A stretch of DNA of 38,211 nucleotides from Tissierellia bacterium (GTDB lineage: Bacteria > Bacillota > Clostridia > Tissierellales > Peptoniphilaceae), in contig JAAYQA010000078.1 in the NCBI GenBank assembly GCA_012519495.1, positions 1 to 38,211 on the forward strand, read 5' to 3'. Shown here piece after piece: positions 16,736 through 25,085 of the stretch. The notes beneath the pieces are model-generated. The model saw nothing but the letters and a program-made list of their open reading frames with translations, did no database searches and had not been told where the DNA came from. Position 1 is the first letter of the stretch. Every line of letters starts with the position of its first letter. The position numbers and the translations under genes are program-made.

Positions 16736-16741
16736 ATTATA
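16736..16741 (-). promoter_or_regulatory. -10 box of the second opp operon
   Basis: TATAAT on the minus strand, about 60 bp before the start codon. The only -35-like element is GTGACA at an overlong 20-bp spacing, so a helper protein may be needed or the promoter is weak. Confidence 0.55.
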
Positions 16742-16860
16742 GTAGTACGCCGAGAATTCGTTGTCACCCTTTCATGAAGTATATCGATAGTTTTTAGTCC
16801 CAATAATCCCCCATAGTGATAAATAACTTATGATCGCCCTGTAACAATGTGATAGAGCAC

Positions 16861-16888
16861 AAAAAAACTGCATATATATCTGCAGTTT
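16861..16888 (-). terminator. Intrinsic terminator of the parA-parB-cyclodeaminase-ybaK operon
   Basis: Stem AAACTGCA / TGCAGTTT (16865-16872 with 16881-16888). On the minus strand it is followed directly by a run of T (complement of 16861-16867), so it stops transcripts from the right. Confidence 0.85.
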
Positions 16889-16950
16889 CTTGTCGGTCTG
16901 TTAGTATATTGTTACAATATTTGTGTAATCGGCTATTGCACCAAAGCTTT

Positions 16951-17403
16951 TTATTCTTCGTGAAGATTTGCGTATTCGCCCCCCACCGCTGTCCGCAAAT
17001 CCGCCGGTCGGATCTCGATCTGCTGGCCCACCTTCCCGGCGCTCACAAAAACCGTCTCCTCTTCTTCCGCAAGCCGGTCGATAAAAGTCGGAAAGTCTTT
17101 TTTCATACCCAAAGGCGAGCAGCCGCCTTTGTGATAGCCCGTGCGTAAAAAAAGCTCTTTTAGCGGCAGCATTTCAATTTTTTTGGCACCGCAGGCGCGG
17201 GCGGCTTTTTTCAGATCCAGTTCCTTATCCGCAGGGATGACAAAAACATAATAGTCTGCCCCCGCATGGGTAACCAGGGTTTTGAATATGCGTCCGGCAG
17301 AGACGCCCAATTCTTCCGCCACGGCTACGCCGCTTTTCGGTTCTCCGGAATTTTCGTAGCTATGCGGCGTATAGGCCATGCGCATTTGGTCCAAAATACG
17401 CAT
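16951..17403 (-). CDS. ybaK: YbaK/EbsC-type Cys-tRNA(Pro) deacylase
   Basis: A 150-residue protein of the YbaK/ProX editing superfamily, usual length. The start at 17403 (ATG) is preferred because AAAGGCGG lies upstream; a TTG at 17427 is possible. Family marks are the opening RILDQMRMAYTPHSY, KTLVTHAG (about 42-49), the invariant Lys within DKELDLKKAAR (about 62-72), and HKGGCSPLGMKK (about 94-105) that lines the active site. The enzyme removes cysteine wrongly attached to tRNA-Pro. It follows the cyclodeaminase gene and is the last gene of the parAB operon. Confidence 0.88.
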   Translation of the reverse strand: MRILDQMRMAYTPHSYENSGEPKSGVAVAEELGVSAGRIFKTLVTHAGADYYVFVIPADKELDLKKAARACGAKKIEMLPLKELFLRTGYHKGGCSPLGMKKDFPTFIDRLAEEEETVFVSAGKVGQQIEIRPADLRTAVGGEYANLHEE

Positions 17404-17427
17404 GGCATTGGTCTTTCCGCCTTTCAA

Positions 17428-18072
17428 TTACTCGTTTTCCAAACGCTCGTATACGATATGCAAATAGCCGTCGCGCAGTTCGCGGGCGGTTTTCAAAAGC
17501 GCATCCGCTTCCTTATTATACTCCGCGCGTGCCTGTTCGTCTTTAATGCTCTTCAGATTGATATACACATTGAACAAAGCACCTTCCGCCCCGGTGGCCA
17601 GCATCAAGACGCCGCAACCGACGTCGGTGATGGCGTGAATATTTCCGTTTTTCGCAAAGGTCTCGACCAGATCGAGCGCCTCCACACAAAGCTCGGCAAT
17701 GCGCAATGGCACCTTTAATGCATGGATGAATCCTTTTTGAATCGCTTCGGAACGCGCCGCCTTTTCTTCTTCTGTCTCTTTGGGCAGCTTATAGGCGTCA
17801 AGTACCGCGTCAAAGGATTTTGAGTCTTCGTCTACCAATGGTTTGAGGTCTTCGATAATTTTATTCAGAGAATCGACACCCTCCACAATTTCTTTGCGGG
17901 TTTCTTCCGGCAAAGCCTCATAGCTCTTCTTGCCGACAGAAAGCTCATATACCATAATATTGAGCGCTGCACCCAAGGCGCCTACATACGCGGATACAGA
18001 ACCTCCGCCGGGGAGCGGCTCCGGTCGTTTTGCGTTCTCCAGATATTCGGTCAGTTTTTGATCAATCAGCAT
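17428..18072 (-). CDS. fchA: Cyclodeaminase/cyclohydrolase family protein (FchA type)
   Basis: A 214-residue all-helical protein of the formimidoyl-THF cyclodeaminase / methenyl-THF cyclohydrolase family. PGGGSVSA (21-28) is the conserved folate-site motif, followed by GALGAALNIMVYELS; Asp residues near DEDSKSFDAVLDAY are also typical. It is free-standing, without the formiminotransferase domain of the fused animal enzyme, as in clostridia that ferment purines, histidine or glycine. The start at 18072 follows AAGGAGAAGG and overlaps the end of parB by 11 bp, so it is coupled to the partition genes. It feeds one-carbon units into the folate pool; which of the two reactions dominates cannot be told from sequence. 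Confidence 0.88.
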   Translation of the reverse strand: MLIDQKLTEYLENAKRPEPLPGGGSVSAYVGALGAALNIMVYELSVGKKSYEALPEETRKEIVEGVDSLNKIIEDLKPLVDEDSKSFDAVLDAYKLPKETEEEKAARSEAIQKGFIHALKVPLRIAELCVEALDLVETFAKNGNIHAITDVGCGVLMLATGAEGALFNVYINLKSIKDEQARAEYNKEADALLKTARELRDGYLHIVYERLENE

Positions 18073-18901
18073 GTCCTTCTCCTTCCAATAGTTCCAGAAG
18101 CCGTTCGAGGTCTTCTGCATTGTAATATTCCACTTCGATCTTTCCGCCTTTTTTCTTCGGAATGATCTGCACTTTGGTGCCTAAGCTCAGCATGAGGCGG
18201 TTTTCAGCCTCTTCTTCATAGATATCCTTTTTCTTTGTCCGCCGGGCGGCCTTTTCCATTTGCCGGACATTCGTCTTTTTTTGCAATAGTTTATCGAGCA
18301 TTTTCTGCCGTTGATACGGGTGTTGGATCGACAAAAGCGTACGCGCCTGCGCCGAGGTAATCTCTCCTTGGATCAAGTGGGAAAGGCTGATCTCGTCCAA
18401 TTGCAGTAAGCGCACTGCATTGGCAATATAAGAGCGCGACTTTCCGATGCGTCCGGCCAGCTGCTGTTGCGTATAGCCGTATTGTGCCATGAGTTCCTTG
18501 TAGGCACGCGCTTCTTCCACCGGATCGAGATCTTCGCGCTGGATATTCTCAACCAAAGAGATTTCTGCGACTTCCTGCGGTGTGGCTTCCCGCACAATGG
18601 CGGGGACTTCTTCCAAACCGGCGGCTTTTGCCGCGCGCAGACGGCGTTCGCCGGCAATCAAGGTGTAGCCGGTTTCCATTTTTGTAACAACCAGAGGTTG
18701 TAAAACCCCGTATCGCTTGATGGAATCCGCTAATTCCGCGATTTTTTCTTCTTCAAACACCTGCCGCGGTTGATCGGATCGCGGAAGGATTTCGTTTGTT
18801 TTTAGTTGAACAATACCGTTTGCAACGCTTTCTTCCGTTTGACCCGATTCATCCGATAGTAAAGCTTCCAGCCCACGGCCCAGTCCTCTCCGTTTCGCCA
18901 T
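18062..18901 (-). CDS. parB: Chromosome partition protein ParB (Spo0J)
   Basis: A 279-residue ParB. The N-terminal KRRGLGRGLEALL (3-15) is the ParA-stimulating segment. GERRLRA (84-90) is the CTP-binding box of the nuclease-like domain and NIQREDLDPVEEA the following motif. A helix-turn-helix (YTQQQLAGRIGKSRSYIANAVRLLQL) reads parS and the C-terminal 50 residues form the dimer domain. It loads at parS, spreads as a CTP-dependent clamp and recruits SMC for origin segregation. Two perfect parS sites lie about 0.85 kb upstream and a third in cinA. Its start shares one base with the parA stop. Confidence 0.96.
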   Translation of the reverse strand: MAKRRGLGRGLEALLSDESGQTEESVANGIVQLKTNEILPRSDQPRQVFEEEKIAELADSIKRYGVLQPLVVTKMETGYTLIAGERRLRAAKAAGLEEVPAIVREATPQEVAEISLVENIQREDLDPVEEARAYKELMAQYGYTQQQLAGRIGKSRSYIANAVRLLQLDEISLSHLIQGEITSAQARTLLSIQHPYQRQKMLDKLLQKKTNVRQMEKAARRTKKKDIYEEEAENRLMLSLGTKVQIIPKKKGGKIEVEYYNAEDLERLLELLEGEGHAD

Positions 18902-19662
18902 CAGCTTTTCCTCCTTTTTATCATCTCTTTTGCCAGCGCTGCATACGCTTGTGCGCCTTTTGAACTTTTATCAAACTGCATGGCGGATTCACCATAAGAA
19001 GGTGCTTCTGCCAGGCGAATATTGCGCGGAATGGCGGTTTTGTATACCTTCTTGCCGAAATGTTTTTTTACTTCTTCCACTACATCCAGCGCCAGATTAT
19101 TGCGCCGGTCATACATCGTAAGAAGCACGCCTTCCACTTCCAGATCGGTATTAAGATCCTTTTGCACCAGCTGTATGGTGCGCATCAGCTGGCTGACGCC
19201 TTCCAATGCGTAGTATTCCGTTTGTATCGGAATCAGAACACTGTCTGCTGCAGTCAGCGCATTCAGACTCAGCAATCCCAGACTCGGCGGGCAATCCAAA
19301 AACACAAAATCATAATCGGCTTGCTCTCCCAGGCGTTCCCACAATACCGATTCCCGGTCCGGTTCCATAGCCAGTTCAATTTCCAAACCGGCCAGATTTG
19401 CATTGGCCGGTACCAGGCGTACATTCGGCTCCGTATCAACGGCGGTATCTTCCAATTCCGCTTCGCCGATCAGCCATTCATAGGTCGTTGGCCTGTCTTC
19501 CGGATCTTTTTTTCCGAATGCGCTCGTCGTATTGCCCTGTGGGTCCATGTCTACGACTAAAACTTTCTTTTTTAATAATCCCAAAGCCGCCGCCGCATTT
19601 ACCACGGTCGTTGTTTTTCCTACGCCGCCTTTCTGATTAAACACAGCGATCGTTCTTCCCAT
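18901..19662 (-). CDS. parA: Chromosome partition ATPase ParA (Soj)
   Basis: A 253-residue ParA/MinD-type ATPase with the deviant Walker A KGGVGKTT (11-18, signature lysine Lys11), Walker A' VDMDPQGN (about 38-45) and Walker B FLDCPPSL near 122-129. Length is typical of chromosomal Soj, with no N-terminal DNA-binding extension as in plasmid ParA. GAAAGGAG lies before the ATG. First gene of the parA-parB-fchA-ybaK operon, with its own promoter just downstream of the two intergenic parS sites. Confidence 0.96.
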   Translation of the reverse strand: MGRTIAVFNQKGGVGKTTTVVNAAAALGLLKKKVLVVDMDPQGNTTSAFGKKDPEDRPTTYEWLIGEAELEDTAVDTEPNVRLVPANANLAGLEIELAMEPDRESVLWERLGEQADYDFVFLDCPPSLGLLSLNALTAADSVLIPIQTEYYALEGVSQLMRTIQLVQKDLNTDLEVEGVLLTMYDRRNNLALDVVEEVKKHFGKKVYKTAIPRNIRLAEAPSYGESAMQFDKSSKGAQAYAALAKEMIKRRKS

Positions 19663-19698
19663 GGCGCCAACTCCTTTCCTTCAATCCTTCTCTTTCAT

Positions 19699-19728
19699 AG
19701 TATAGCCTATAATCGGAATGAAATACAA
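19699..19728 (-). promoter_or_regulatory. Probable promoter of the parAB operon
   Basis: Minus strand: TTGTAT (19723-19728), 18-bp spacer, TATACT (19699-19704). The nearest parS begins 22 bp upstream of the -35, so ParB loading could influence it. Confidence 0.6.
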
Positions 19729-19750
19729 AAAGAACTTACTTCTTTGCGAA

Positions 19751-19766
19751 TGTTTCACGTGAAACA
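19751..19766. other. parS site 1
   Basis: TGTTTCACGTGAAACA, a perfect 16-bp match to the bacterial chromosomal parS palindrome bound by ParB. Confidence 0.97.
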
Positions 19767-19782
19767 TCGCTGAAAAACAAAA

Positions 19783-19798
19783 TGTTTCACGTGAAACA
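19783..19798. other. parS site 2
   Basis: Second perfect TGTTTCACGTGAAACA, 32 bp from the first (start to start, close to three DNA turns), directly beside the cinA terminator. Confidence 0.97.
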
Positions 19799-19828
19799 AA
19801 AAAGCGAAGGTCGAAACCTTCGCTTTTT
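19799..19828 (-). terminator. Intrinsic terminator after cinA
   Basis: 12-bp stem (19799-19810 with 19817-19828) around a 6-base loop, T run on the minus strand. It separates the rsmG-cinA transcript from parS and parA. Confidence 0.9.
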
Positions 19829-19845
19829 ATCTACTATCCATCTTA

Positions 19846-21057
19846 CTACCGCAATCTACGCCATAGCTCTGCCAGCGCATTTCTTGTGGTGCGGTTTCGT
19901 ATTTGCTGCCGGTCTCCGTGGAAATTGTGCCGGATGACCGCTTTTTCATTTCCAATCATTACGCCGATATACACCAAGCCGACATCATTGCCTTCCGGGC
20001 CGGCATAGCCGGTTGTTACGACACACACATCTGCACCGGAAATCTCCCGCAGTCCATCCAGCATTTCTTCGCATACCTGCGGGCTGACCGCGGTATGTTG
20101 TGCAATTGTTTCACGTGAAACATGTAAGCGCCGTATTTTTTCTTCTTCGCTGTATGTGACAAATCCGGCCAGCAGTGCATCGGATACGCCCGGTACATTG
20201 ACAAGTGTAGCTGCCAGTAAACCGCCTGTTAGACTTTCTGCCGTGGCAATGGTATAGTCTTTCTCTATCAGCGAGTCGACAATTGTACCTTCCAAAGTGT
20301 CTTCGTCTGCACCATAGACATAATCGCTCAAAATCGCGCGCACTTCCTGTTGCAGGGCGGCAATTGCGGTATCGACTTCCTCCGGGGTTTTTCCGCGCCC
20401 GGTTATTCGCAATGTCACTTCATAGGGTTTTGCAAGGGGTGCCAGAGAGGGGTTTTCTCTGTCCAGTAAGTCACCCAAACGGGCGGCTGCATCCGATTCG
20501 CCGATACCCGCCAGTCGCAGGACTCTGGAGCGAATCGTACTGTCCGCCCGGTTTTTTTCCCACCAGTTTACAAACTGTGCAAATACGGCCCGCATTTCAT
20601 GCGGCGGACCGGGTAGCAACACGATCATTTTATCCGCAGAAGGCAGAATACATCCCGGTGCGGTTCCTTTTTCATTATTAAGTACGATCGCTTCCGGCGG
20701 GAAGTACGCCTGCTTTATATTGTTCTGCACGCGATCTTCTTCCCCGTTAAACTGCATGCGCAGGCGCGTGTGGGTCGGTTCATGCAGAACCGACTCCATT
20801 TGCATGACATCCACTGCAATTTCCTTGGACAGATCATCCTTGGTCGGTCCCAGTCCTCCGGTGGTAAACACAATGTCCGATCGTGACAGACTCTCTTTAA
20901 GGGCTTGTTTCAGCCGTTTCGGATTATCGCCGACTTCTGTGATCCGATACACACCCAGTCCCAGGAGACTCAGCTCCTGTGCGATATACTGACTATTGGT
21001 ATTGACGATATTTCCCAGCAATAGTTCCGTACCGGTTGCTATGATTTCAGCATTCAT
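19846..21057 (-). CDS. cinA: CinA-like protein, nicotinamide-nucleotide amidohydrolase
   Basis: A 403-residue two-domain CinA of usual length. The N-terminal MoaB/MogA-like domain (about 1-170) opens with MNAEIIATGTELLLG and contains TTGGLGPTKDDLSKE. The C-terminal PncC domain (about 250-403) has TAESLTGGLLAATL and ends NRTTRNALAELWRRL. PncC converts nicotinamide mononucleotide to nicotinate mononucleotide, and the N-terminal domain is a COG1058 phosphatase. AAGGAGA precedes the ATG. In many Firmicutes cinA sits beside recA; here it lies between rsmG and parA. A perfect parS is embedded in frame in the C-terminal domain. Confidence 0.95.
   Translation of the reverse strand: MNAEIIATGTELLLGNIVNTNSQYIAQELSLLGLGVYRITEVGDNPKRLKQALKESLSRSDIVFTTGGLGPTKDDLSKEIAVDVMQMESVLHEPTHTRLRMQFNGEEDRVQNNIKQAYFPPEAIVLNNEKGTAPGCILPSADKMIVLLPGPPHEMRAVFAQFVNWWEKNRADSTIRSRVLRLAGIGESDAAARLGDLLDRENPSLAPLAKPYEVTLRITGRGKTPEEVDTAIAALQQEVRAILSDYVYGADEDTLEGTIVDSLIEKDYTIATAESLTGGLLAATLVNVPGVSDALLAGFVTYSEEEKIRRLHVSRETIAQHTAVSPQVCEEMLDGLREISGADVCVVTTGYAGPEGNDVGLVYIGVMIGNEKAVIRHNFHGDRQQIRNRTTRNALAELWRRLR
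20107..20122. other. parS site 3, inside cinA
   Basis: Perfect TGTTTCACGTGAAACA within the cinA coding sequence. On the coding strand it encodes part of LHVSRETI, a position where other CinA proteins read roughly LGVPEETL, so the protein appears adjusted to hold the site. Confidence 0.95.
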
Positions 21058-21070
21058 ACAGTCTCCTTGT

Positions 21071-21772
21071 CTATAGCGGTTTCTTCTGGATCGCAGCAGG
21101 GCGACGGGGGTAGCGCGCCGGTGTGGGCTTTCTTTTATCCACCCGCACCAGGAGGCGTTCCATTCCCAGAACTTCTATTTTGTATACTTCACCGATTGCA
21201 GCACCCAATTTTTCCGCAGCAGCTTCGGCTGCCGTAATCTCTTCTGTGGCATTGGGTCCTTTCCAGGCAATCATGCACCCGCCCGGCTTAACAAAGGGGA
21301 GAGTATACTCCAGGAGCACATCCATAGAGGCTACTGGCCGCGCAACAGGCACGATGAACTGCTCCCGGTATATTTTGTTTCGTCCCAGATCTTCTGCTCT
21401 GCCATGCACCGTTTTGTTTTGTTTGATATCTATCTTTCGTATTACTTCATCTAAAAATCCCAGTCGCTTCTTTAGGCTGTCCGCATAGGTCAGTTGTAAA
21501 TCCTCCCGGACAATGGCCAGCGGCAAACCGGGAAAACCCGCACCGGAGCCCACATCCACCACCTGCGCACCCTGCGGGATCCAATCCTTGTGCAAAACCA
21601 GTAAAGAGTCAATAAAATGCTTGATATTGATCGCCTCGGGATCGGTTATCCCTGTCAGATTCATTTTTTCGTTCCATTCCAGTAAAAGCGAACGATACAC
21701 AAGGAATTGGCGGGCCTGCTCGTTGGTGATCGTCAAGTCCGCTTCTTTGGCCAACGCCTGTAGTTTATGCAC
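21071..21772 (-). CDS. rsmG: 16S rRNA (guanine527-N7)-methyltransferase RsmG
   Basis: A 233-residue SAM-dependent methyltransferase (GidB). The SAM motif is [17 protein letters not shown] (about 89-105), preceded by [16 protein letters not shown] and the helix [10 protein letters not shown]; the C terminus [16 protein letters not shown] is the family ending. GTG start, overlapping the end of mnmG by 8 bp, with AAGAAGGAAG as ribosome site. Modifies G527 of 16S rRNA near the decoding site; loss gives low-level streptomycin resistance in other bacteria. Confidence 0.95.
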   Translation of the reverse strand: MHKLQALAKEADLTITNEQARQFLVYRSLLLEWNEKMNLTGITDPEAINIKHFIDSLLVLHKDWIPQGAQVVDVGSGAGFPGLPLAIVREDLQLTYADSLKKRLGFLDEVIRKIDIKQNKTVHGRAEDLGRNKIYREQFIVPVARPVASMDVLLEYTLPFVKPGGCMIAWKGPNATEEITAAEAAAEKLGAAIGEVYKIEVLGMERLLVRVDKRKPTPARYPRRPAAIQKKPL

Positions 21773-23663
21773 GCCGCTTCCTTCTTTCCACTTCCAGATG
21801 GATCAGAATGACATTGATATCCGACGGCGAAACCCCCGATATACGAGATGCCTGTCCGACGGTCCGCGGGCGGATGCGGTTTAATTTATCGACCGCTTCC
21901 CGGCTTAAACCGCGGATGGTATCGTAGCCGGTAATCCTCTCCAGGGATTTTCCTTCCAGCTTTTTGAACTGGGCAATCTGTTCTTTTTGCTTTTTGATAT
22001 ACCCCTCATACTTGATCTCCGTTTCCGCCTGCAGCACGGTATGGCGGGGGAGTTCCGGCCGTTCGGGATCCAGTTCTTTGCTGTTTGCATAGGCGATCTC
22101 CGGCCGTTTGAACAGTTGGGCCAGCGTTGTCGCCTGCGACAAAGGGGAGGAGCCTAAGTTGCTTAAAAGGGTATTGTTCTCTTTCGTCGGGTGCACCGTT
22201 ACGTTTTTCAGACGCCTGATTTCTTTTTCCAGCGCGTCTTTTCGTTCCTGCATCCGTGCAAGCCTTTCTTTTGTCACCAGGCCGATTGCATAGCCCTTTT
22301 CCGTCAGGCGGAAATCGGCATTGTCCTGGCGCAGGCTCAGACGGTATTCGGCGCGCGCCGTCATCATCCGATACGGCTCATTGGTTCCCTTGGTAACCAA
22401 ATCATCAATCAACACGCCGATATACGCATCGGAACGGTCCAGCACAAAGGGTTCTTTTCCCTGGATCTTCCGGGCGGCGTTGATCCCCGCCATCAGCCCC
22501 TGCGCGGCCGCTTCTTCATAACCCGAAGAACCGTTGATCTGTCCGGCAAAATACAGGCCGGGTATTTCCATATGCTCCAGAGTAGGGTAGAGGATGGTCG
22601 GGTCGATACAATCGTATTCGATCCCGTACGCCGAGCGCATGATCTCCACATTCTCCAGACCCAGTATACTCTCATACAGGGACTGCTGCACCTCGACCGG
22701 CAAAGTGGAACTGACCCCTTGCACATACATCTCCGCGGTATCAAATCCTTCCGGTTCCAAAAAGACCTGGTGAATGTCCCGGTCGGGGAATTTAACGATT
22801 TTGTCTTCGATCGACGGGCAGTAGCGGGGGCCTGTGCCCAATACGTCTTCGCCGGAATACATCGTGGAACGATGCAGATTATCCAGGATGATCTGTTTGG
22901 TTTCGGGCGTGGTATAAGTCAAATAGCAGTCTTTTTGCTCAATTATGGGCGGATTGTCAAAGTTCATAAAAGAAAACGGAACGAATTCTTCATCGCCGCG
23001 TTGCACTTCCATATTCGAATAATCGATCGAATCGCGATGCACGCGGGCGGGGGTACCGGTTTTAAAGCGCCTGAGCGACACCCCGATCTTCTCCAGGCTT
23101 TCCGACAGTAAAAGAGAGGGCATAGCCCCATGCGGACCGGACGAATAGCGCAGTTCACCGCTTAGGATCAACCCGCGCAAATAGGTGCCGGTTGCCAGAA
23201 TGACGGCTTTGGCCGGCACGATCATTCCCGTTCGCATACGCACTCCGGAAATGCGGCCTTCTTCCATGCATATCTCCACGGCTTCGGTTTCTCTTAGTGT
23301 CAGATTCTTTTGCTCTTCCAGCCGTTTTTTCATTTCCTTATGATACAGGGTTTTGTCCGCCTGCACGCGCAGACTGTGTATGGCGGGTCCTTTGGATGTA
23401 TTGAGCATCCGCGACTGCAGATAGCTTTGGTCGATCACCAAGGCCATTTCGCCGCCCAGCGCATCCACTTCGCGTACCAGATGGCCTTTTCCGGTGCCCC
23501 CGATATTGGGATTACAGGGCAAATCCGCAATGCTCTCCATACTGATGGTTGTTAAAAGGGTTGTCAAACCGAGGCGCGCTGTGGCAAACGCCGCTTCACA
23601 GCCGGCATGCCCCGCGCCGATAACGACAACATCGTATGCTTTATGGGTAAATGTCGGTATCAT
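21765..23663 (-). CDS. mnmG: tRNA uridine-5-carboxymethylaminomethyl modification enzyme MnmG
   Basis: A 632-residue FAD protein (GidA). The dinucleotide-binding motif [12 protein letters not shown] (14-25) opens the FAD domain. [23 protein letters not shown] (about 49-71) and the loop [17 protein letters not shown] (about 200-216) are conserved; the C-terminal helical domain that meets MnmE includes [18 protein letters not shown]. With MnmE it installs cmnm5U at tRNA wobble position 34. It starts 6 bp after mnmE ends and overlaps rsmG, the usual Firmicute order mnmE-mnmG-rsmG. Confidence 0.96.
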   Translation of the reverse strand: MIPTFTHKAYDVVVIGAGHAGCEAAFATARLGLTTLLTTISMESIADLPCNPNIGGTGKGHLVREVDALGGEMALVIDQSYLQSRMLNTSKGPAIHSLRVQADKTLYHKEMKKRLEEQKNLTLRETEAVEICMEEGRISGVRMRTGMIVPAKAVILATGTYLRGLILSGELRYSSGPHGAMPSLLLSESLEKIGVSLRRFKTGTPARVHRDSIDYSNMEVQRGDEEFVPFSFMNFDNPPIIEQKDCYLTYTTPETKQIILDNLHRSTMYSGEDVLGTGPRYCPSIEDKIVKFPDRDIHQVFLEPEGFDTAEMYVQGVSSTLPVEVQQSLYESILGLENVEIMRSAYGIEYDCIDPTILYPTLEHMEIPGLYFAGQINGSSGYEEAAAQGLMAGINAARKIQGKEPFVLDRSDAYIGVLIDDLVTKGTNEPYRMMTARAEYRLSLRQDNADFRLTEKGYAIGLVTKERLARMQERKDALEKEIRRLKNVTVHPTKENNTLLSNLGSSPLSQATTLAQLFKRPEIAYANSKELDPERPELPRHTVLQAETEIKYEGYIKKQKEQIAQFKKLEGKSLERITGYDTIRGLSREAVDKLNRIRPRTVGQASRISGVSPSDINVILIHLEVERRKRRA

Positions 23664-23669
23664 CCGAAC

Positions 23670-25034
23670 CTACTTTCCAATACAAAAACGGGAGAAGATA
23701 GAGTCCAGCACATCTTCGTGCACGGTCTCGCCAATGATCTCCCCGATCCGTGTCCAGGCAAGCCGCAAATCCACCTCGACACAATCCAAAGGGATGCCCG
23801 CCGCAAGATCCTGCTCCGCTTGTTCCAAATGCGCTTTGGCCTGCTCCAATGCCTGCATATGCCGGCTGTTGGTTAAAAGCACATCGGTTTTCTCGCTGAT
23901 TTCTCCCAAAGAAAACAACGAAAAAATCGCATCTGTCAGATCGTGCAAACCCGCCCCGTGCTTGGCGGAAATCACAACATGGGGGAGGTCTCCGGCGGCT
24001 TTTCGCAAACGGTCTACCGCCGCATCATCGGCCAGGTCGCCTTTGTTTATAACCAGAATCGCCGTTTTTCCCTGTAAGAGACTGCGGATATTCCGGTCTT
24101 CTTCTTCAAACGGGCGGGAAGCATCGATAACCCAGAGGATCAAATCGGCCGTTTCCATCTGATCCAGCGCGCGGTCAACCCCCAAGGATTCCACCAGATC
24201 CTCGGTTTTTCGAATGCCCGCCGTATCCACCATCGATAAAGCAATCCCTTGCAATTCGATGACTTCTTCTATGGTGTCGCGGGTTGTGCCCGGAATATCT
24301 GTTACCAAAGCCCGGTTTTCCTGCATCAGCGCATTAAAAAGAGACGACTTTCCGACATTGGGTTTGCCTGCGATCAGGGTGCGGATCCCTTCTTTCAGGA
24401 TCTTCCCGTAGGATCTCGTTTGGAGCAATGCATCCACCCCTCCAAGCAGCGAGCGGATACGTTCCGGCAGGTCCGCGGGCATCTCGTCGGTATCTTCCGA
24501 AAAGCTGATCGCCGCCTCTGCAATCGTCAGTATGGCCAGAGTTTCCTCATACAGCGGACGCACCTTGCGCAACAAGCCGCCGGACAGCGCCTTCTGGCTT
24601 TGTTCAAAAGCAGCCCGCGTCTTTGCCGATACGACATCCTGTACGGCTTCTGCGCGCGTCAGATCGATCCTGCCGTTCAAAAACGCCCGTTTGGTAAATT
24701 CCCCGGGCTCGGCGGGTTGGGCGCCCAAGGACAAAACGCGTTCGTAGACCCGCGTCAGCGCCATTCGACCGCCATGAGTATACACTTCCGCCATATCTTC
24801 TTTTGTATAGGTGTTCGGCGCCTGCATAAAGCTGATCATCACTTCATCGATAACCGAACCGTCTGCATCCAGTATATGCCCGTAGCGCATCAGCCGATGC
24901 ACAAGCGGCTCGTCTTTTTTAGCAGGAGAAAACGCCTTTTGCGCCGTTTCGATCGCTTTTTCTCCCGACAAGCGCACCATGCCGATCCCGCCCATGCCCA
25001 TAGATGTTGCTACCGCTGCAATCGTGTGTTCCAT
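23670..25034 (-). CDS. mnmE: tRNA modification GTPase MnmE
   Basis: A 454-residue GTPase (TrmE). The N-terminal folate-binding domain (1-118) opens with MEHTIAAVATSMGMGGIGMVRLSG. The inserted G domain carries G1 GKPNVGKS (223-230), the switch TDIPGTTRD, G3 DTAG and G4 NKGD. The last residues CIGK (451-454) give the conserved C-terminal cysteine motif. Partner of MnmG. GGAGG lies before the ATG. A partial terminator separates it from jag, so it may have both read-through and its own expression. Confidence 0.96.
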   Translation of the reverse strand: MEHTIAAVATSMGMGGIGMVRLSGEKAIETAQKAFSPAKKDEPLVHRLMRYGHILDADGSVIDEVMISFMQAPNTYTKEDMAEVYTHGGRMALTRVYERVLSLGAQPAEPGEFTKRAFLNGRIDLTRAEAVQDVVSAKTRAAFEQSQKALSGGLLRKVRPLYEETLAILTIAEAAISFSEDTDEMPADLPERIRSLLGGVDALLQTRSYGKILKEGIRTLIAGKPNVGKSSLFNALMQENRALVTDIPGTTRDTIEEVIELQGIALSMVDTAGIRKTEDLVESLGVDRALDQMETADLILWVIDASRPFEEEDRNIRSLLQGKTAILVINKGDLADDAAVDRLRKAAGDLPHVVISAKHGAGLHDLTDAIFSLFSLGEISEKTDVLLTNSRHMQALEQAKAHLEQAEQDLAAGIPLDCVEVDLRLAWTRIGEIIGETVHEDVLDSIFSRFCIGK

Positions 25035-25050
25035 TTTGCCTCCATAGCAG

Positions 25051-25080
25051 AAAATACCCGGACCAACCGCCGGGTATTTT
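25051..25080 (-). terminator. Partial terminator between jag and mnmE
   Basis: 11-bp stem AAAATACCCGG (25051-25061) / CCGGGTATTTT (25070-25080). On the minus strand only a short TTTT follows, so read-through into mnmE is likely. Confidence 0.65.
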
Positions 25081-25085
25081 TGTGT

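Noticed and set aside
19751..19798. Short CRISPR-like or phage repeat array
   Set aside because: The repeated unit is exactly the parS palindrome next to parAB.
21765..23663. Long opposite-strand open frames inside mnmG, jag and the aminotransferase region
   Set aside because: They lie antisense to well-recognised genes, show no family motifs or ribosome sites and are explained by codon bias.
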